DNA from: CAYJLF01 sp964371055 | Lineage (GTDB): Bacteria; Eisenbacteria; RBG-16-71-46; CAIMUX01 | Length of the DNA: 15,326 bases | Direction of reading: 5' to 3' | Assembly (NCBI GenBank): GCA_964371055.1 | Contig: CAYJLF010000035.1 | Location: 1 to 15,326 of the forward strand | Part shown: in pieces, positions 12,780-15,326 of the stretch | Layout of the letters: each line of letters begins with the position of its first letter | How positions within the stretch are numbered: position 1 is the first letter of the stretch | Made by a program: the position numbers and the translations under genes | The notes under the pieces: model-generated | Told to the model about the DNA's origin: nothing | Databases searched by the model: none | Seen by the model: the letters and a program-made list of their open reading frames with translations, nothing else

Positions 12780-13085
12780 AGACTACCGGCCGGCACGGGG
12801 GTCCAGCCAGGAAAGCGCATCCAGGTTTCACGCCACGGGTTCTTTCCACCAGGCAAGCAGGTATCGGACCAACGGTCTTCGGCGGCACCGCCGCCAGGCC
12901 AGCCCCCGCGACCGGGGCGTCAGAGACGCCCAATCAGGTCCGGCAAAGCTTGGGTCTCGTCACCCCGGCTTCAATCAGAGGATAACGGCGGGTAGCGCCC
13001 GAACGGGCGCGGCCGGGCCGGATGCAGGCCCCGGGCACGGCCCGGAGCCGGAAGGCGGATCGTCATCGATCCGGGGAGTCGTTCG
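12756..13085 (+). other. 330-nt structured rpsG-fusA spacer
   Basis: No gene, tRNA or convincing promoter is visible. It holds several perfect stems: GGTAGT/ACTACC (12770-12787); GGAAAG/CTTTCC (12810-12815 with 12842-12847); GGGCGTC-AGA-GACGCCC (12915-12931); GCGCCC-GAAC-GGGCGC (12995-13010); and CCGGGCC/GGCCCGG (13013-13019 with 13039-13045). None is followed by a T tract. The fusA ribosome binding site GGGGAG (13073-13078) ends the region. It could be a processed intercistronic leader or slowly decaying neutral DNA; the hairpin density favours some RNA role, but this is inference. Confidence 0.6.
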
Positions 13086-15173
<2,088 letters not shown>

Positions 15174-15226
15174 GGGCGGCAAGCACGGGCGGCGGCGGCC
15201 GATGGCAGGGTACCCAGTCGTGGTGA

Positions 15227-15250
15227 CGCAGAGAACCGGCGCAGAGAACC
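15227..15250 (+). repeat. 11-bp direct repeat in the fusA-tuf spacer
   Basis: CGCAGAGAACC occurs at 15227-15237 and again at 15240-15250, a 13-bp period, directly before the tuf ribosome binding region. The 98-nt spacer shows no promoter or terminator that I can support. Confidence 0.75.
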
Positions 15251-15271
15251 ACAGGAGGACGAGGCAAGGCC

Positions 15272-15326
15272 ATGAGCAAGGCTAAGTTTGAGCGGACGAA
15301 GCCGCACGTGAACGTCGGTACGATCG
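15272..15326 (+). CDS. tuf: Elongation factor Tu, N-terminal start (partial, second tuf copy)
   Basis: The first 18 codons read MSKAKFERTKPHVNVGTI and run off the right edge. 'KFERTKPHVNVGTIGH' is the standard EF-Tu N-terminus leading into the first GTP-binding motif. AGGAGG (15253-15258) lies 13 nt upstream, a long spacing; GAGG (15261-15264) is nearer, at 7 nt. The place right after fusA is the usual site of tufA in the str operon, while the copy at the left edge occupies the tufB position ahead of secE-nusG. Confidence 0.96.
   Translation, partial: MSKAKFERTKPHVNVGTI

Noticed and set aside
12950..12986. Promoter ahead of fusA (TTGGGT ... GATAAC)
   Set aside because: The spacing is about 25 nt and the boxes match poorly; no better pair was found nearby.
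12756..13085. A tRNA or known riboswitch in the rpsG-fusA spacer
   Set aside because: No T-arm motif (GTTCGAATC type), acceptor stem or recognisable riboswitch core was found on reading both strands.

Overview
This window is an ordinary and very well conserved housekeeping locus of a GC-rich bacterium: the joined secE-nusG-rplKAJL-rpoBC and str (rpsL-rpsG-fusA-tuf) clusters, all on the + strand. The order is tuf(3' end)-rpmG-secE-nusG-rplK-rplA-rplJ-rplL-rpoB-rpoC-rpsL-rpsG-fusA-tuf(5' end). I found no mobile element, CRISPR array, phage gene, tRNA or rRNA, and no novel multi-gene system. What merits a second look lies in the spacers and start codons.

Organism: RpoB carries the long insert between the two halves of its C-terminal catalytic region (the E. 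coli beta-i9 type), and RpoC carries the long trigger-loop insert (SI3). Together these point to a Gram-negative 'Gracilicutes' lineage and argue against Firmicutes or Actinobacteria. Several RpoB, RpoC and EF-G motifs read most like the FCB side (Gemmatimonadota, Eisenbacteria-like) or Acidobacteriota. That placement is an impression from motifs and cannot be settled without a tree. Two tuf genes flank the locus.

Layout: (1) 1-1017, the end of one tuf, then rpmG, secE and nusG, closely spaced and probably one transcript. (2) 1018-3423, the L11-L1-L10-L12 ribosomal stalk genes. The rplA-rplJ spacer, where the L10 autoregulatory leader normally sits, holds a 14-bp tandem repeat. (3) 3424-11559, rpoB and rpoC, with a strong stem just ahead of rpoB. 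(4) 11560-11894, a 335-nt spacer with a folded element after rpoC, two promoter-like sites and a hairpin plus T5 tract in the presumed rpsL leader. (5) 11895-12755, rpsL and rpsG. (6) 12756-13085, a 330-nt spacer rich in perfect hairpins. (7) 13086-15326, fusA and the start of the second tuf.

The genes act together in transcription and translation: beta and beta' form the RNA polymerase core, NusG couples polymerase to the ribosome, L11/L1/L10/L12 build the stalk and L1 arm that engage EF-G and EF-Tu, S12 and S7 shape the decoding and E-site regions, and SecE belongs to the membrane export channel. Three of these highly expressed genes (rpoB, rpsL, fusA) appear to use TTG or GTG starts.
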